Positions 20,463 through 28,830 are shown, counted from the first letter of the stretch. The stretch: 64,000 nt of DNA from JBBRGK01 sp036741355 (GCA_036741355.1 DAINSK010000015.1:7487-71486); one strand, 5' to 3'. Program-made: numbers and translations. The notes: a model not told the origin generated them from the sequence alone.

Positions 20463-20556
20463 ACCACCTCCCTTTCACGTGATACTTTATCTCGACTATC
20501 GTAACCGCAATTCGCCAGTGGCACCGCCTCCACCAGGCCGCCCCCATCCGGAGCAG

Positions 20557-21462
20557 CTAACGTCCACGCAGACGCGGATCGAGCGCGTCTCGAAGTGCGT
20601 CGCCGAGGATGTAATACGCGAAAACCGTCACGAACACCGCCGAACCGGGGCCAAAGATCAGCCACGGGTGCAGACGGAAATCGCCCAGCGCCTTAAAGAA
20701 CATCGAGCCCCATTCGGCTTCCGGCGGCTGGGCGCCGAGACCGAGGAAACTGATCGTCGAAAGTGTCAGGATGGCGCTGCCGGCCGCCAGCGACGTGACG
20801 ATAATCACCGGATTGGCGATGTTCGGCAGGATATGGCGCCACATCAGCCGCCAACTACGGACTCCCATTGCGCGCCCGGCAGTAATATATTCGAATTCGC
20901 GCGCCTGCAACACTTGGCCGCGAGTTAGCCGGTAGAATCCGGTCCAGCCGAGCAGGCCGATCACGATCACCGCGTTGAACAGGCTCTGACCGAACGTAGA
21001 GATGACCGCGAGGATGAGCAGCAGACCGGGGAACGCGAGCTGTGCGTCCACCCAACGGCCCACCAGCAGGTCCAGCCAACCGCCGAAGTAGGCGGTAACC
21101 AGGCCGAGTGTGATACCGATCGACGAACTGAGGACTACCACGACGATTGCCACGATCAGCGAAACGCGGCCGCCGTAGAGGACGCGGGTAAAGCTGTCCC
21201 GTCCTAGCTCGTCGGTGCCCATCAGATGCGCGAGGCTCGGTGCCTGGGTCAGGTTGTGCGTGTTGACGGCGTACGGGTCGTAGGGCGCGATTAGCGGGGC
21301 GCTAAGGCTGATCGTCCACAAGAACAGTAGAAAGACAGCGCAGGCGGTCACCCGCGGGTGGCGCCGCATCGCGTGCAGGAGCCCGTGAACGCGATTGCGA
21401 CCCTCTTCGCGGGCAAGGCCGCCGGCCTGCCGGCCCAGTACCGAGCTATCGCTTGCCGACAT
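20557..21462 (-). CDS. ABC transporter permease, DppC/OppC type
   Basis: The protein has 301 residues. It has an N-terminal membrane segment (CAVFLLFLWTISLSAPLIAPY), the OppC_N signature DPYAVNTHNLTQAPS and LMGTDELGRDSFTRVLYGGR. The BPD_transp_1 domain has five further membrane segments and an EAA-like loop (GRAMGVRSWRLMWRHILPN). It pairs with the DppB-type permease immediately upstream, whose 3' end overlaps its start by 17 bp. No dppD or dppF ATPase gene follows in the operon. Confidence 0.93.
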   Translation of the reverse strand: MSASDSSVLGRQAGGLAREEGRNRVHGLLHAMRRHPRVTACAVFLLFLWTISLSAPLIAPYDPYAVNTHNLTQAPSLAHLMGTDELGRDSFTRVLYGGRVSLIVAIVVVVLSSSIGITLGLVTAYFGGWLDLLVGRWVDAQLAFPGLLLILAVISTFGQSLFNAVIVIGLLGWTGFYRLTRGQVLQAREFEYITAGRAMGVRSWRLMWRHILPNIANPVIIVTSLAAGSAILTLSTISFLGLGAQPPEAEWGSMFFKALGDFRLHPWLIFGPGSAVFVTVFAYYILGDALRDALDPRLRGR

Positions 21463-22399
21463 AGCTGATCCTCGGGTCGAGCTTAGCGTACAAGACGTCC
21501 ACGAGCAGGTTGGAGAAGCTGAAGCTCAACGCCGCCATGAGCACGATAGCCTGGACGACGGGGTAATCTTTGCCCCGCAAAGCGGTAAGACCGAGGCGGC
21601 CAACACCGGGCCAGTTGAAGATCTGCTCAATAATAAACGCGCCTTCCCAGAGCGTCGCCACCGTGAGGCCGATCAGCGTTACGCTCGGCAATAGCGCGTT
21701 GCGCAGACCGTGGCGGACGACGACGACGAAGTCGCCAAGCCCCTTGGAGCGTGCGGTGCGAATGTAATCCTGCGTCAGCGCCTCGAGCACGTTGGAGCGG
21801 ATGATCCGAGTCGGACCGCCAACCGCGACGTGGCTCAGGGCGATCACGGGCAGGAGAATGAACTTAAGGTTTGCAATTGGATCATTATCGAACGGGATGT
21901 AACGAGGCGATGGCATCAGCCGCCATTTGAACGTGACGAAGTAGACAAGCAGCGTGGCGAAGAAGAAGCCCGGCGTCGAAACGGCCGCCAGGCCGAAAAC
22001 GGTCACGCTGGGGCCGAGCAACGTCCGGTTGTACACGGCCGCTGCCGTACCCAGCACGATCGAAATTGCGAGGCCCAGAACGAAGGCCAGCCCTGCCAAT
22101 TCGAGCGTAGCGGGAAAGCGCTCGAAGATCACCGTCTTTGCAGGCTCATGCGTGCGGGTCGATTTGCCAAAGTCCAGGTGCACGAGCCCGGTGAGCCACT
22201 TGACGTACTGCACCGGGATCGAGCGGTCGAGGCCCAGCTGATGTTTGCGCGCCTGGTAGAGCTCCGGGGTCAGATCGACGCCGTACTGCTCGCGCACCGG
22301 ATCGCCGGGCGTCAGCCGCAAGAGCACAAAGAGGATGAGCGTTACGAGAAAGATCGTCGGGACCATGAGTAAGAGACGGCGGATGATGTATTGCGTCAC
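21446..22399 (-). CDS. ABC transporter permease, DppB/OppB type
   Basis: The protein has 317 residues. The GTG start at 22399 (VTQYIIRRLLLMVPTIFLVT) is preferred over the frame opening at 22462 because it follows an AGGTGG Shine-Dalgarno and matches the standard DppB N-terminus. It has six membrane segments and an EAA-type loop (TARSKGLGDFVVVVRHGLRNALLP). It is first in the leftward peptide-uptake operon and is served by the promoter at 22492-22520. Confidence 0.93.
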   Translation of the reverse strand: MTQYIIRRLLLMVPTIFLVTLILFVLLRLTPGDPVREQYGVDLTPELYQARKHQLGLDRSIPVQYVKWLTGLVHLDFGKSTRTHEPAKTVIFERFPATLELAGLAFVLGLAISIVLGTAAAVYNRTLLGPSVTVFGLAAVSTPGFFFATLLVYFVTFKWRLMPSPRYIPFDNDPIANLKFILLPVIALSHVAVGGPTRIIRSNVLEALTQDYIRTARSKGLGDFVVVVRHGLRNALLPSVTLIGLTVATLWEGAFIIEQIFNWPGVGRLGLTALRGKDYPVVQAIVLMAALSFSFSNLLVDVLYAKLDPRISYVGKR

Positions 22400-22463
22400 G
22401 CCGAAACCACCTGCCCGGTCATGAGTAGGGCCATGCCGTCCATCGCCCCATACCGTACACACT

Positions 22464-22476
22464 TTGGTCTGACCAG
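22464..22476 (-). promoter_or_regulatory. GntR/FadR-type operator candidate
   Basis: The palindrome TGGTC-T-GACCA (22465-22475) lies about 10-20 bp after the predicted transcription start of dppB. It resembles the TTGGTnnGACCAA operators of FadR-subfamily GntR repressors. No such regulator is encoded in the window, so the match is only suggestive. Confidence 0.35.
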
Positions 22477-22491
22477 TGGTGCGATTGGTTG

Positions 22492-22520
22492 ACTATATAG
22501 ACCGCCTCGCGCCTCGTCAA
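22492..22520 (-). promoter_or_regulatory. Promoter of the peptide ABC operon
   Basis: On the minus strand TTGACG (22515-22520) and TATAGT (22492-22497) are separated by exactly 17 bp, about 95 bp before dppB. Both hexamers match five of six consensus bases. Confidence 0.6.
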
Positions 22521-22534
22521 TCCGCGGACGTAAG

Positions 22535-22795
22535 ATGGACGCACCACAGCGCGCAGCCGTCCAGGACTCAGCCATGCACACCACATTTGCGCTCGCGTCG
22601 GAAGACGCCTCGGGAAAGGTTCTTGGCCGCCTGATCACCGCGACTGAATTTTCAGCCGGCGACGTCATCCAAGTGGCATCGGATGGCGGCGGTGAGGCGA
22701 GAAATTACAAAGTCATACGCGTGCTGGTCCTGGAGCAGATCGGCCCAGATCGTTGGAAAAACCGGCTCGTGATGGTTCGTCCGAACTACCGGTAA
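22535..22795 (+). CDS. Small hypothetical protein
   Basis: The frame has 86 residues; an internal ATG at 22574 would give 73. The product is beta-rich (DVIQVASDGGGEARNYKVIRVLVLEQIG) with no membrane segment or known motif. Neither start has a clear Shine-Dalgarno. It lies divergent from the peptide ABC operon, 16 bp upstream of another small gene on the same strand, suggesting a short operon. No family was recognised. Confidence 0.5.
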   Translation: MDAPQRAAVQDSAMHTTFALASEDASGKVLGRLITATEFSAGDVIQVASDGGGEARNYKVIRVLVLEQIGPDRWKNRLVMVRPNYR

Positions 22796-22811
22796 AGCAG
22801 GCACATCGCGC

Positions 22812-23138
22812 GTGGCAACATTTCCGGCCCTGATTCAACTCGTGCGCATGCTCGGGCGCGCCGACGCCCTCGCCTCGTTAGGCGTGGATGCTGAGCCCGA
22901 CCCCGACGAACTGTCCGCGACCCAGCGGCAGCGGCTCTCCGATCTGATCGATCAGCAGCTCGATAATGTCGCGGTGGAGTTGCTGGACGAAGCGGCGGCG
23001 AGCGACGACGTGAACAGTCGTGTCAGCGCACTGCAGTTCATCGGAGACCGCATTGCGGGTTTCCGGGACCTGCTCAACGACGACCAACTTCAACGGCTCA
23101 CCAACATCGTTGAAAGCGGCGCGTCAGACTGGGGTTGA
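22812..23138 (+). CDS. Small acidic hypothetical protein
   Basis: The protein has 108 residues from a GTG start. It is acidic and predicted helical (ALIQLVRMLGRADALASLGV, then LSDLIDQQLDNVAVELLDEA), and has no cysteine. It has no recognised domain. It follows the preceding small gene closely, so the two may be co-expressed. The function is unknown. Confidence 0.55.
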   Translation: MATFPALIQLVRMLGRADALASLGVDAEPDPDELSATQRQRLSDLIDQQLDNVAVELLDEAAASDDVNSRVSALQFIGDRIAGFRDLLNDDQLQRLTNIVESGASDWG

Positions 23139-23162
23139 TCCAGGTCCACACACCGTCCGCCG

Positions 23163-23477
23163 TCACGGCTCCTCGTTTCCTTCGTCCTCATCATCGCCTT
23201 CATCGGAGTAAACGCCCGTTTCCCGGCCCGTCCAGACGGTAACGATGAAGTCCTCGCGATACGGGTCGCTAGTCATGACCAGTCGTTCGTCGATCTGGCC
23301 GATCAGGTCTTGAACGTCCTCCTCGGTCAGTCCTTCGCTGATGCAGAGAGTGGCGTACGTGATGCTTGGTGTGTAGTGTAGGTCCACTCGACCGACATCC
23401 GTGCCGTCATCGCTCTCGATGGTGAAGACCTCTGAGTACGGAGTGCGGGCTTCCCGCTCGAAGCTATACTCACTCAT
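23163..23477 (-). CDS. Conserved small acidic hypothetical protein
   Basis: The protein has 104 residues. The start ATG at 23477 is preceded by GGAGGCAGGCAGCG, a good Shine-Dalgarno. It has an alpha/beta core (EVFTIESDDGTDVGRVDLHY, then EGLTEEDVQDLIGQIDERL) and ends in a strongly acidic tail (DEGDDEDEGNEE). It is not related to the neighbouring small genes and has no recognised domain. A cytoplasmic location is likely, as no signal or membrane segment is present. Confidence 0.65.
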   Translation of the reverse strand: MSEYSFEREARTPYSEVFTIESDDGTDVGRVDLHYTPSITYATLCISEGLTEEDVQDLIGQIDERLVMTSDPYREDFIVTVWTGRETGVYSDEGDDEDEGNEEP

Positions 23478-23547
23478 CGCTGCCTGCCTCCGGTACGAAA
23501 TTCGCGGTGGGGGTACCGCGCCATTATAGGGTATGAGGGAGTGAACG

Positions 23548-24969
23548 TTGACGACGTACGACTATGACCTCGCAATTGTCGGCGGCGGATCGGCCGGCCT
23601 CACCGCGGCGAAAGTCGGCCGCTTCTTCGCCGAAAAGCGCATCGCGATGATCGATAAGCAACGGCTGGGAGGCGATTGTCTGTATTACGGCTGCGTTCCG
23701 AGCAAGGCGCTGATTAAGAGCGCTCGGGTTGCGCACGAAATTGCAAACGCAGAACGATATGGCCTGACTCCCATGTCTGACGCCACGTCACTGGGATTGG
23801 TTAACGATCGGGTGCAGCACGCGATCGGCGTCGTCGGCGCCATCGACTCGCCGGAACATCTGCGTGAGTCCGGAGTCGACGTGTTTTTAGGCGGCGGCAG
23901 GTTTATCGACGCGCACACTATCGCGGCAGGCGAGAAGACGTTGACGGCCAAGTACGCCTTGATCTGTACGGGATCACGCCCCGCGTCTCCTCCCATTCCG
24001 GGCCTCCAGGAGGCCGGCTACTTTACCAACGAGGACGTGTTTGACCTCCGCGACTTGCCAAAGCGGCTGGCGGTCATCGGCGGCGGCCCGATCGGCTGCG
24101 AGCTCGCCCAGGCCCTCGCCCGCCTCGGTTCAACCGTCACTGTCATCCAAAAAGGTGATCACCTCATCCCGCGCGACGACATCGACGTCGTCACCATCCT
24201 GGAAGAGGCATTCCGGAAGGACGGCATCGAGGTCTGGTACGACACGGGCGTCGATGAAGTCCGCGTGGAAGGCGCCGGGCGCGTGGTGGTGACATCTGGC
24301 AAGCACGCCGGCGAACTGTCCGTGGACAGCATCCTGGTGGCGGTAGGCAGGACGCCTAATCTGGAAGGTCTGGACCTCGAAGCGGCGGGCGTGAAATATG
24401 GTTCGCGCGGCATCGAGGTGAACGCACGGCTGCAAACCTCCCAGGTGCACATATTCGCTTCGGGAGATGTCGTGGGCGGCATGCAATTTACGCACTACGC
24501 GGGCTACCAGGCGGCACAGGCGGTGCGCAACATATTTCTGCCGGTGAAGCTCAAGTTCAATCCTGGGCTCGTACCCTGGGTGACGTTTACTGACCCAGAG
24601 GTCGCACACGTCGGTATGACGGAGATTGAAGCGAAGCATGCCGGCCGCGAGTGCACGATCATCCGCTTTCCGTACTCGCTTCTGGAGCGGGCGATTACCG
24701 ACCAGGACACAGTCGGGCTAATGAAGTTCCTGATCGACGGCAAGCGCCGCTTCATCGGCTGCCACATCGCGGGCGCAAACGCTGGCGAACTGATCAACGA
24801 GATCACCCTGGCCATGAACAACAACCTGACGGTGGACCACGTCATTGGAAGCATTCACGCCTACCCGACCTACTCTTTCGGCGTTCCCGTCGCACTTTAC
24901 GACTACGTGCTGACTGAGCACCCGCAGGCAATAGCCAAGTTCGGACGCTTTCTATCGAAACTGACCTGA
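23548..24969 (+). CDS. FAD-dependent pyridine nucleotide-disulfide oxidoreductase
   Basis: The protein has 473 residues of the dihydrolipoyl dehydrogenase / mercuric reductase-like class. It has an FAD-binding GGGSAGLTA (12-20), redox-active disulfide C44-x4-C49 (GGDCLYYGCVPSKAL), an NAD(P)-binding GGGPIGCELAQALARLGS and a C-terminal dimerisation domain with the HAYPT active-site His segment. The MerA metal-binding Cys pair at the C-terminus is absent, so mercury reduction is unlikely. The YPT motif is found in the broad MerA-like branch rather than in lipoamide dehydrogenases (HPT). The TTG start at 23548 follows GAGGGA with 7 nt spacing. The electron acceptor is unknown. Confidence 0.85.
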   Translation: MTTYDYDLAIVGGGSAGLTAAKVGRFFAEKRIAMIDKQRLGGDCLYYGCVPSKALIKSARVAHEIANAERYGLTPMSDATSLGLVNDRVQHAIGVVGAIDSPEHLRESGVDVFLGGGRFIDAHTIAAGEKTLTAKYALICTGSRPASPPIPGLQEAGYFTNEDVFDLRDLPKRLAVIGGGPIGCELAQALARLGSTVTVIQKGDHLIPRDDIDVVTILEEAFRKDGIEVWYDTGVDEVRVEGAGRVVVTSGKHAGELSVDSILVAVGRTPNLEGLDLEAAGVKYGSRGIEVNARLQTSQVHIFASGDVVGGMQFTHYAGYQAAQAVRNIFLPVKLKFNPGLVPWVTFTDPEVAHVGMTEIEAKHAGRECTIIRFPYSLLERAITDQDTVGLMKFLIDGKRRFIGCHIAGANAGELINEITLAMNNNLTVDHVIGSIHAYPTYSFGVPVALYDYVLTEHPQAIAKFGRFLSKLT

Positions 24970-24991
24970 ATCTGCTATTGTCTGCGTGAAA

Positions 24992-25078
24992 CGGCGATGA
25001 AGTCCGCCGGCCGGGTTTCCGGCGAACCGCCCCACGGGGCTGATGGCTTCTACCCATCTGCGGTGGAAGCCTCTTTTT
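24992..25078 (+). ncRNA. Fluoride (crcB) riboswitch with overlapping terminator
   Basis: The aptamer (24992-25054) contains CGGCGATGAAGTCCGCCG, an accessory hairpin, then AACCGCCCC and GGGGCTGATGGCTTCTACC. This order and spacing match the crcB-motif consensus. GAAGTC (24999-25004) can pair with GGCTTC (25045-25050). The same GGCTTCTACC (25045-25054) forms the left arm of a 10-bp hairpin with GGTGGAAGCC (25062-25071), followed by TCTTTTT. Fluoride binding should therefore block the terminator and switch on crcB just downstream. Confidence 0.93.
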
Positions 25079-25099
25079 GTGTCCCGAATGAGGTCGCGC

Positions 25100-25477
25100 A
25101 TGCGGTTGGCGCTGGTTCTGGCAGGCGGAGCGTTGGGTTCGGGGGCCCGCTATTTGGTCGCTGTGTGGATGGCAAACCGGTTCGGCTCGACCTTCCCCTG
25201 GGGAACGCTTACGGTAAACGTCGCGGGCGGGTTCGTAATCGGGCTTTTGGCCACGATGGCTGACGAAGTTGGCAGCATTGGACCGCAGACGCGGGTATTC
25301 CTCGTCGTGGGCGTATTGGGCGGCTTTACCACGTTTTCCAGTTTCACCATGGAAACCTTGCGGCTGGCCGACCAAAGCGAGTTGTGGCGCGCGGGGGCGT
25401 ACGTTGCCGCGAGCTTTGTGCTGGCGATCGCGGCAACGGCCCTCGGCATTGGCGCCGGCCGGTCGATCGCCCGGTAG
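25100..25477 (+). CDS. crcB: Fluoride exporter CrcB (Fluc)
   Basis: The protein has 125 residues with four membrane segments. It has the Fluc signatures GGALGSGARYLV, GTLTVNVAGGFVIG (the Asn of the pore) and GVLGGFTTFSSFTMET. The longer frame opening at 25043 lies inside the riboswitch and is rejected. The ATG at 25100, after GAGGT, gives the usual length; an ATG at 25088 is an alternative. It exports fluoride as a dimeric channel and is controlled by the upstream riboswitch. A DUF190 gene follows at 25740, a known companion of CrcB. Confidence 0.95.
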   Translation: MRLALVLAGGALGSGARYLVAVWMANRFGSTFPWGTLTVNVAGGFVIGLLATMADEVGSIGPQTRVFLVVGVLGGFTTFSSFTMETLRLADQSELWRAGAYVAASFVLAIAATALGIGAGRSIAR

Positions 25478-25491
25478 CGGGGCAGTCGTGG

Positions 25492-25528
25492 GCCTAACCC
25501 CCGGCCCCTTCCCTAACCAGGGAAGGGG
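25492..25528 (+). repeat. Intergenic palindrome, GCCTAACCC/CCCTTCCC family
   Basis: GCCTAACCC is followed by a perfect 9-bp hairpin (CCCCTTCCC 25505-25513, GGGAAGGGG 25520-25528). It has the same layout as 13131-13167 and lies between crcB and the DUF190 gene. Confidence 0.55.
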
Positions 25529-25708
25529 AGCTACGCCTCGGGCCTGTACCGGGAGGAGAAGCCCCTGATGACCGTAGCGACCTGGCGTAGCAGTTCGGTA
25601 GCAGTGGGCAGGGTCTGGCGTTTGACAAACAGAAGCAGGAGATAGCAACGCGGAAGCTTTGCTCCAGGGGGCGAACGGGGGCGAGCCCCCGATGACCGTC
25701 GGACCGGC

Positions 25709-25730
25709 ACCCCCCGTTAGGCGTAGGGGT
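25709..25730 (+). repeat. REP-like element sharing the RAYT-locus core
   Basis: This 22-bp segment with the CCCCGTTAGGCGT core differs by one base from 53156-53177 beside the RAYT transposase gene. It can pair ACCCC with GGGGT, and ends in GGGGTAG. It is probably a dispersed REP copy. Confidence 0.55.
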
Positions 25731-25739
25731 AGACTTCAT

Positions 25740-26078
25740 ATGAACATTCAGGGACAGGGCGTCCTTTTACGCATCTTCATCGGCGAGGCTGATCGATGGC
25801 ACGGCAAGAGGCTGCACATGGCGCTTGTCGAGGAAGCCAAACGGCAGGGCCTGGCCGGCGCGACGGTGGTGCGCGGCATCGAGGGGTTCGGCGCCCACAG
25901 CCGGATTCACACGGCGCGCCTCGTGGATATCGCCCCGGACTTGCCGATGATCGTCGAAATCGTCGACCACGAACCGAAGATTGAGGCCTTCCTTCCCACC
26001 GTTCACGATATGGTGCCCGAGGGACTCGTGACGCTCGAGAAAGTGAACGTAATCATTTATCGGGGCGGCAAAGACTGA
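25740..26078 (+). CDS. DUF190 family protein
   Basis: The protein has 112 residues with the ferredoxin-like PII-related fold of DUF190 (LLRIFIGEADRW, then GATVVRGIEGFG and LPMIVEIVDHEPKIEAFLP). The ATG at 25740 gives the family's normal length; the open frame from 25659 is repeat-derived sequence. It follows riboswitch-controlled crcB on the same strand, separated by 262 bp of repeats. DUF190 genes recur beside crcB, so a role in fluoride resistance is inferred. Confidence 0.87.
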   Translation: MNIQGQGVLLRIFIGEADRWHGKRLHMALVEEAKRQGLAGATVVRGIEGFGAHSRIHTARLVDIAPDLPMIVEIVDHEPKIEAFLPTVHDMVPEGLVTLEKVNVIIYRGGKD

Positions 26079-26085
26079 CTGAGCG

Positions 26086-27183
26086 CTACTCTAGCACCAG
26101 GTAGTCGCAATGGATGATCTCATTGCCGTTATCGTAGCCGAGAATTTCGAGGATGCGTTCGGAGCGCTCGCCGCGGATTCGCTTGATGTCGGCTGCGCTA
26201 TACCGCGTGAGACCCGTCCCCAACCTGCGGCCGTCGGTGGTAACGATCTGCACGAGGTCGGCCGGCTCGAAGCGCCCCTCGACCGACAGGACACCGGCGG
26301 GTAACAGGCTTCTCCGCTCTACAGTTAGCGCCCGAGCCGCGCCATCGTCGACCAGGATCCGGCCCCGCGGCGCAATCCCGGCGCGAATCCAGCGTTTGCG
26401 GCTCTCCATGCGATCGACGGTCGCAGGAAAAAGCGTGCCGATGCTTTCGCCCGCGGCCAGTCGGGGAAGGACATCGGGCTCGCGGCCGTTGGCGATGACG
26501 ACGTCCACCCCTGAGCCGGTCGCAAGCTTTGCGGCCTGTAGCTTCGTCACCATGCCCCCGCGCGACCGATCGCTGATCGCCTTTCCGGCCAGCCGTTCGA
26601 TCGATTCGTCGATCTTTTCGACCCTGGACATCAGCGCCGCTCCGGAATCGATATTCGGGTCGGATGTGTACAGTCCGCTGATGTTGGTCAAAATCGCAAG
26701 CAGGTCCGCATCGACGAGGTTGGCGACATAGGCGGAGAGGTTGTCGTTGTCACCGATTCGCGCCTCCGCGATCTCATCGGTCGCTACGACGTCGTTTTCA
26801 TTGACGATCGGCACCGCGCCGACGTCGAGCAGCCCCTGCAGCGCGTTACGCGCGTTCAGATAGCTGAGCCGGTCCGACATGTCGCGTCGCGTCAGCAACG
26901 TTTGACCGACGACGATGTCGTGCCAGGAAAACAGCTGATCGTAGCACTGCATCAAGTGGCTCTGGCCGATCGAAGCGAGCACTTGCTTGTAGGCTACGTC
27001 GCGACGGCGTTGCTGTGCTCCGCCGAGCTTATGGAGCCCCGCCGCAACCGCGCCGGAAGTGACGACCACGACGTCGGCCCCTCGCCGCTTGAGCCGCGCT
27101 ACCTGCCCGACCAGCGTGGCCATCATTTCCAGGTCCAGCCGGTCGGTGCCGGCCGTGAGTAAATTTGTGCCGAACTTGGCCAC
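26086..27183 (-). CDS. proB: Glutamate 5-kinase
   Basis: The protein has about 365 residues and carries out the first step of proline synthesis, ATP-dependent phosphorylation of glutamate. The amino-acid kinase domain has KFGTNLL, VVTSGAVAAG, PIVNENDVV and RIGDNDNLSA. A C-terminal PUA domain (about 270-350, including GRILVDDGAARALTVERRSLLP) is present, as in full-length ProB. The only start is GTG at 27183, which clips the first residues (usually RRIVV) of strand 1. Upstream codons read RYRRI in frame but offer no canonical start. The usual partner proA is not in the window. Confidence 0.93.
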   Translation of the reverse strand: MAKFGTNLLTAGTDRLDLEMMATLVGQVARLKRRGADVVVVTSGAVAAGLHKLGGAQQRRRDVAYKQVLASIGQSHLMQCYDQLFSWHDIVVGQTLLTRRDMSDRLSYLNARNALQGLLDVGAVPIVNENDVVATDEIAEARIGDNDNLSAYVANLVDADLLAILTNISGLYTSDPNIDSGAALMSRVEKIDESIERLAGKAISDRSRGGMVTKLQAAKLATGSGVDVVIANGREPDVLPRLAAGESIGTLFPATVDRMESRKRWIRAGIAPRGRILVDDGAARALTVERRSLLPAGVLSVEGRFEPADLVQIVTTDGRRLGTGLTRYSAADIKRIRGERSERILEILGYDNGNEIIHCDYLVLE

Positions 27184-27264
27184 AATCCGCCGGTAACGTA
27201 TGGAGCCGGGATCGGTAACGGCGTGATCAGGAATTGTGGTATCCGATTCATCAACTCAGGATCG

Positions 27265-27287
27265 CCTTCCCCTGCTTCGGGGGAAGG
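27265..27287 (+). repeat. Short intergenic palindrome
   Basis: CCTTCCCC (27265-27272) and GGGGAAGG (27280-27287) form a perfect 8-bp hairpin between proB and the next gene. It is related in sequence to the GCCTAACCC/CCCTTCCC palindromes. Confidence 0.45.
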
Positions 27288-27328
27288 AAAGGGAAAGGGG
27301 TCGACGCCTCCATGATACACTCGCGCGG

Positions 27329-28300
27329 ATGCCGCGCCTGATCGCAGCTGCGTACGAGAACAATTGGACCTCGGCGGTCGGCGCTCTCACCGGGGTTCTC
27401 AAGGCACTGGGCGACGGTTTTTCGCAGCCGGAGGTCAGCGCCCTCTCTGGTCACGCGTTTAGAATCGCCGTAACCTCGACACCGGATGGCGAGATCGGTC
27501 CCGACGGCCCAAACTGCTTCGCGACCACGACGGCGTTCCCGCTGTACGAGAATCTGGGTTGGCGGTTTGAAGCCTTTGAGGCCGCTGCCGGAGACCGCAA
27601 CTTCGCCAAGCACCGTGATGAAGCGCTGAAACGGATTCACAGGTCCGTCGACAAAGGGCGTCCGGCGGTGGCGTTCGGTCTGCACCTGCCCGAGTTTGGC
27701 ATCGTGCGCGGTTACGACCGCGAAAACCTTATTGCCAGCACGACTATCAGTACTCAGTACGGCGAGCGCATTCCTCTCGATCAGTGGCCGTCGCCCGGTG
27801 AACCGCAACCATTGCGGGTCTTCGTTCCTGATAAACATCTACATATCGACCGCGATCTGGCGCTTCGGCGCGTACTGCACTTCGCCGTCGATTACGCACG
27901 CTCGGGCGAAAAGACTGCACTCACGCTGGCGGTACCGGCGGCAACCGGTCTCGCCGCCTTCGAACGCTGGATCGAGGTGCTCGAAAGTGATGCGGCCATA
28001 TCGCCACATGGCCAGTCGTACTGCATCCAGGCGCTTCAATCGGCCCGCAGCGACGCCGCGACGTTTCTACGGACAGAGGCGAAGACACGGCCTCACACTG
28101 AGGTCTTCCAGGGAGCCGCGGCCGCTTACGGCGCGGTCGTTCTCGAACTGTCGCGCATGGCGACGCTGTTTCCATATCCCAACGGTGGCGACGTCGTCTC
28201 CACCGGCTCTCGCCGCGCTGGCGCCGCCCACCTTCGCCGCGCGTTGGACGCTGAGCTCCGAGCGATTTCAGCGTTGGAACTCGCGACCTCGAGTGTCTAA
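27329..28300 (+). CDS. Hypothetical protein, possibly BtrH N-terminal-like
   Basis: The protein has 323 residues from the ATG at 27329; the frame upstream to 27236 overlaps a palindrome and is not protein-like. The N-terminal 200 residues (SGHAFRIAVTSTPDGEIGPDGPNCF, described in pieces) and a central IVRGYD segment recall the cysteine-peptidase-like fold of BtrH N-terminal proteins. The match is weak: the Cys is in GPNCF and a candidate His in GLHLPEFG. The C-terminal half is helical and Ala-rich. It is convergent with the Nudix gene, overlapping by 4 bp. The function is unknown. Confidence 0.6.
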   Translation: MPRLIAAAYENNWTSAVGALTGVLKALGDGFSQPEVSALSGHAFRIAVTSTPDGEIGPDGPNCFATTTAFPLYENLGWRFEAFEAAAGDRNFAKHRDEALKRIHRSVDKGRPAVAFGLHLPEFGIVRGYDRENLIASTTISTQYGERIPLDQWPSPGEPQPLRVFVPDKHLHIDRDLALRRVLHFAVDYARSGEKTALTLAVPAATGLAAFERWIEVLESDAAISPHGQSYCIQALQSARSDAATFLRTEAKTRPHTEVFQGAAAAYGAVVLELSRMATLFPYPNGGDVVSTGSRRAGAAHLRRALDAELRAISALELATSSV

Positions 28301-28830
28301 TCGGTCCAATCGACCGCTCCAACGGTTATTTGGCTTTCAGCCTGCGCTTCCGTCGACTTTACGCACTGGCGGTAAAAGGGGCCCAGTCTGGTGACCTCGA
28401 GGAAGCGCCAGTCTGTATGCTCTTCGCTCAGCTCAATTGGGGCATCTGGAAGTTGTGCATTGAACACCGCGTGCAGACCTCTGCCAGAACTGTCGGTCAG
28501 CAGGGCGCGCAGGCAAACGTCCCTTACCTCGACGCCCAATTCCTCGCGAGCCTCGCGGCGCGCTGCCGCTTCGAAGCTCTCGTTATAGTTCACGCCACCG
28601 CCGGGAAGCGTCCAGCGCCCGGCATATGACGACTTCAAGGAAAGCACTCGCCCACCATTATCCCGGATCACAACATAGGCCCCGAGTTGATAACGCGGTG
28701 AAAGCGCCCAAATGATCCAGCGTTTCCAGGTCCATGGAAGCGGCGTTTCCCGCAACACGACTACAGGCGCCAACCGTTGGATATGGCGTAGTCGACCGCG
28801 TAAAACCGAAAGCCTGTTTTCCATGTCCAC
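28297..28830 (-). CDS. Nudix hydrolase
   Basis: The protein has 177 residues. The Nudix box GX5EX7REUXEEXGU is complete at 78-100 (GVNYNESFEAAARREAREEL, then GV), so it should hydrolyse a nucleoside diphosphate linked to some moiety, with Mg2+. A basic N-terminal extension of about 45 residues (including WKRWIIWALSPRYQLG) precedes the domain, as in Nudix proteins that act on lipid- or membrane-linked substrates. The substrate cannot be inferred. Confidence 0.9.
   Translation of the reverse strand: MDMENRLSVLRGRLRHIQRLAPVVVLRETPLPWTWKRWIIWALSPRYQLGAYVVIRDNGGRVLSLKSSYAGRWTLPGGGVNYNESFEAAARREAREELGVEVRDVCLRALLTDSSGRGLHAVFNAQLPDAPIELSEEHTDWRFLEVTRLGPFYRQCVKSTEAQAESQITVGAVDWTD

Noticed and set aside
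25043..25099. Upstream ATG codons of crcB as start
   Set aside because: The ATG at 25043 lies inside the fluoride riboswitch and terminator; the ATG at 25088 lacks a Shine-Dalgarno at proper spacing.
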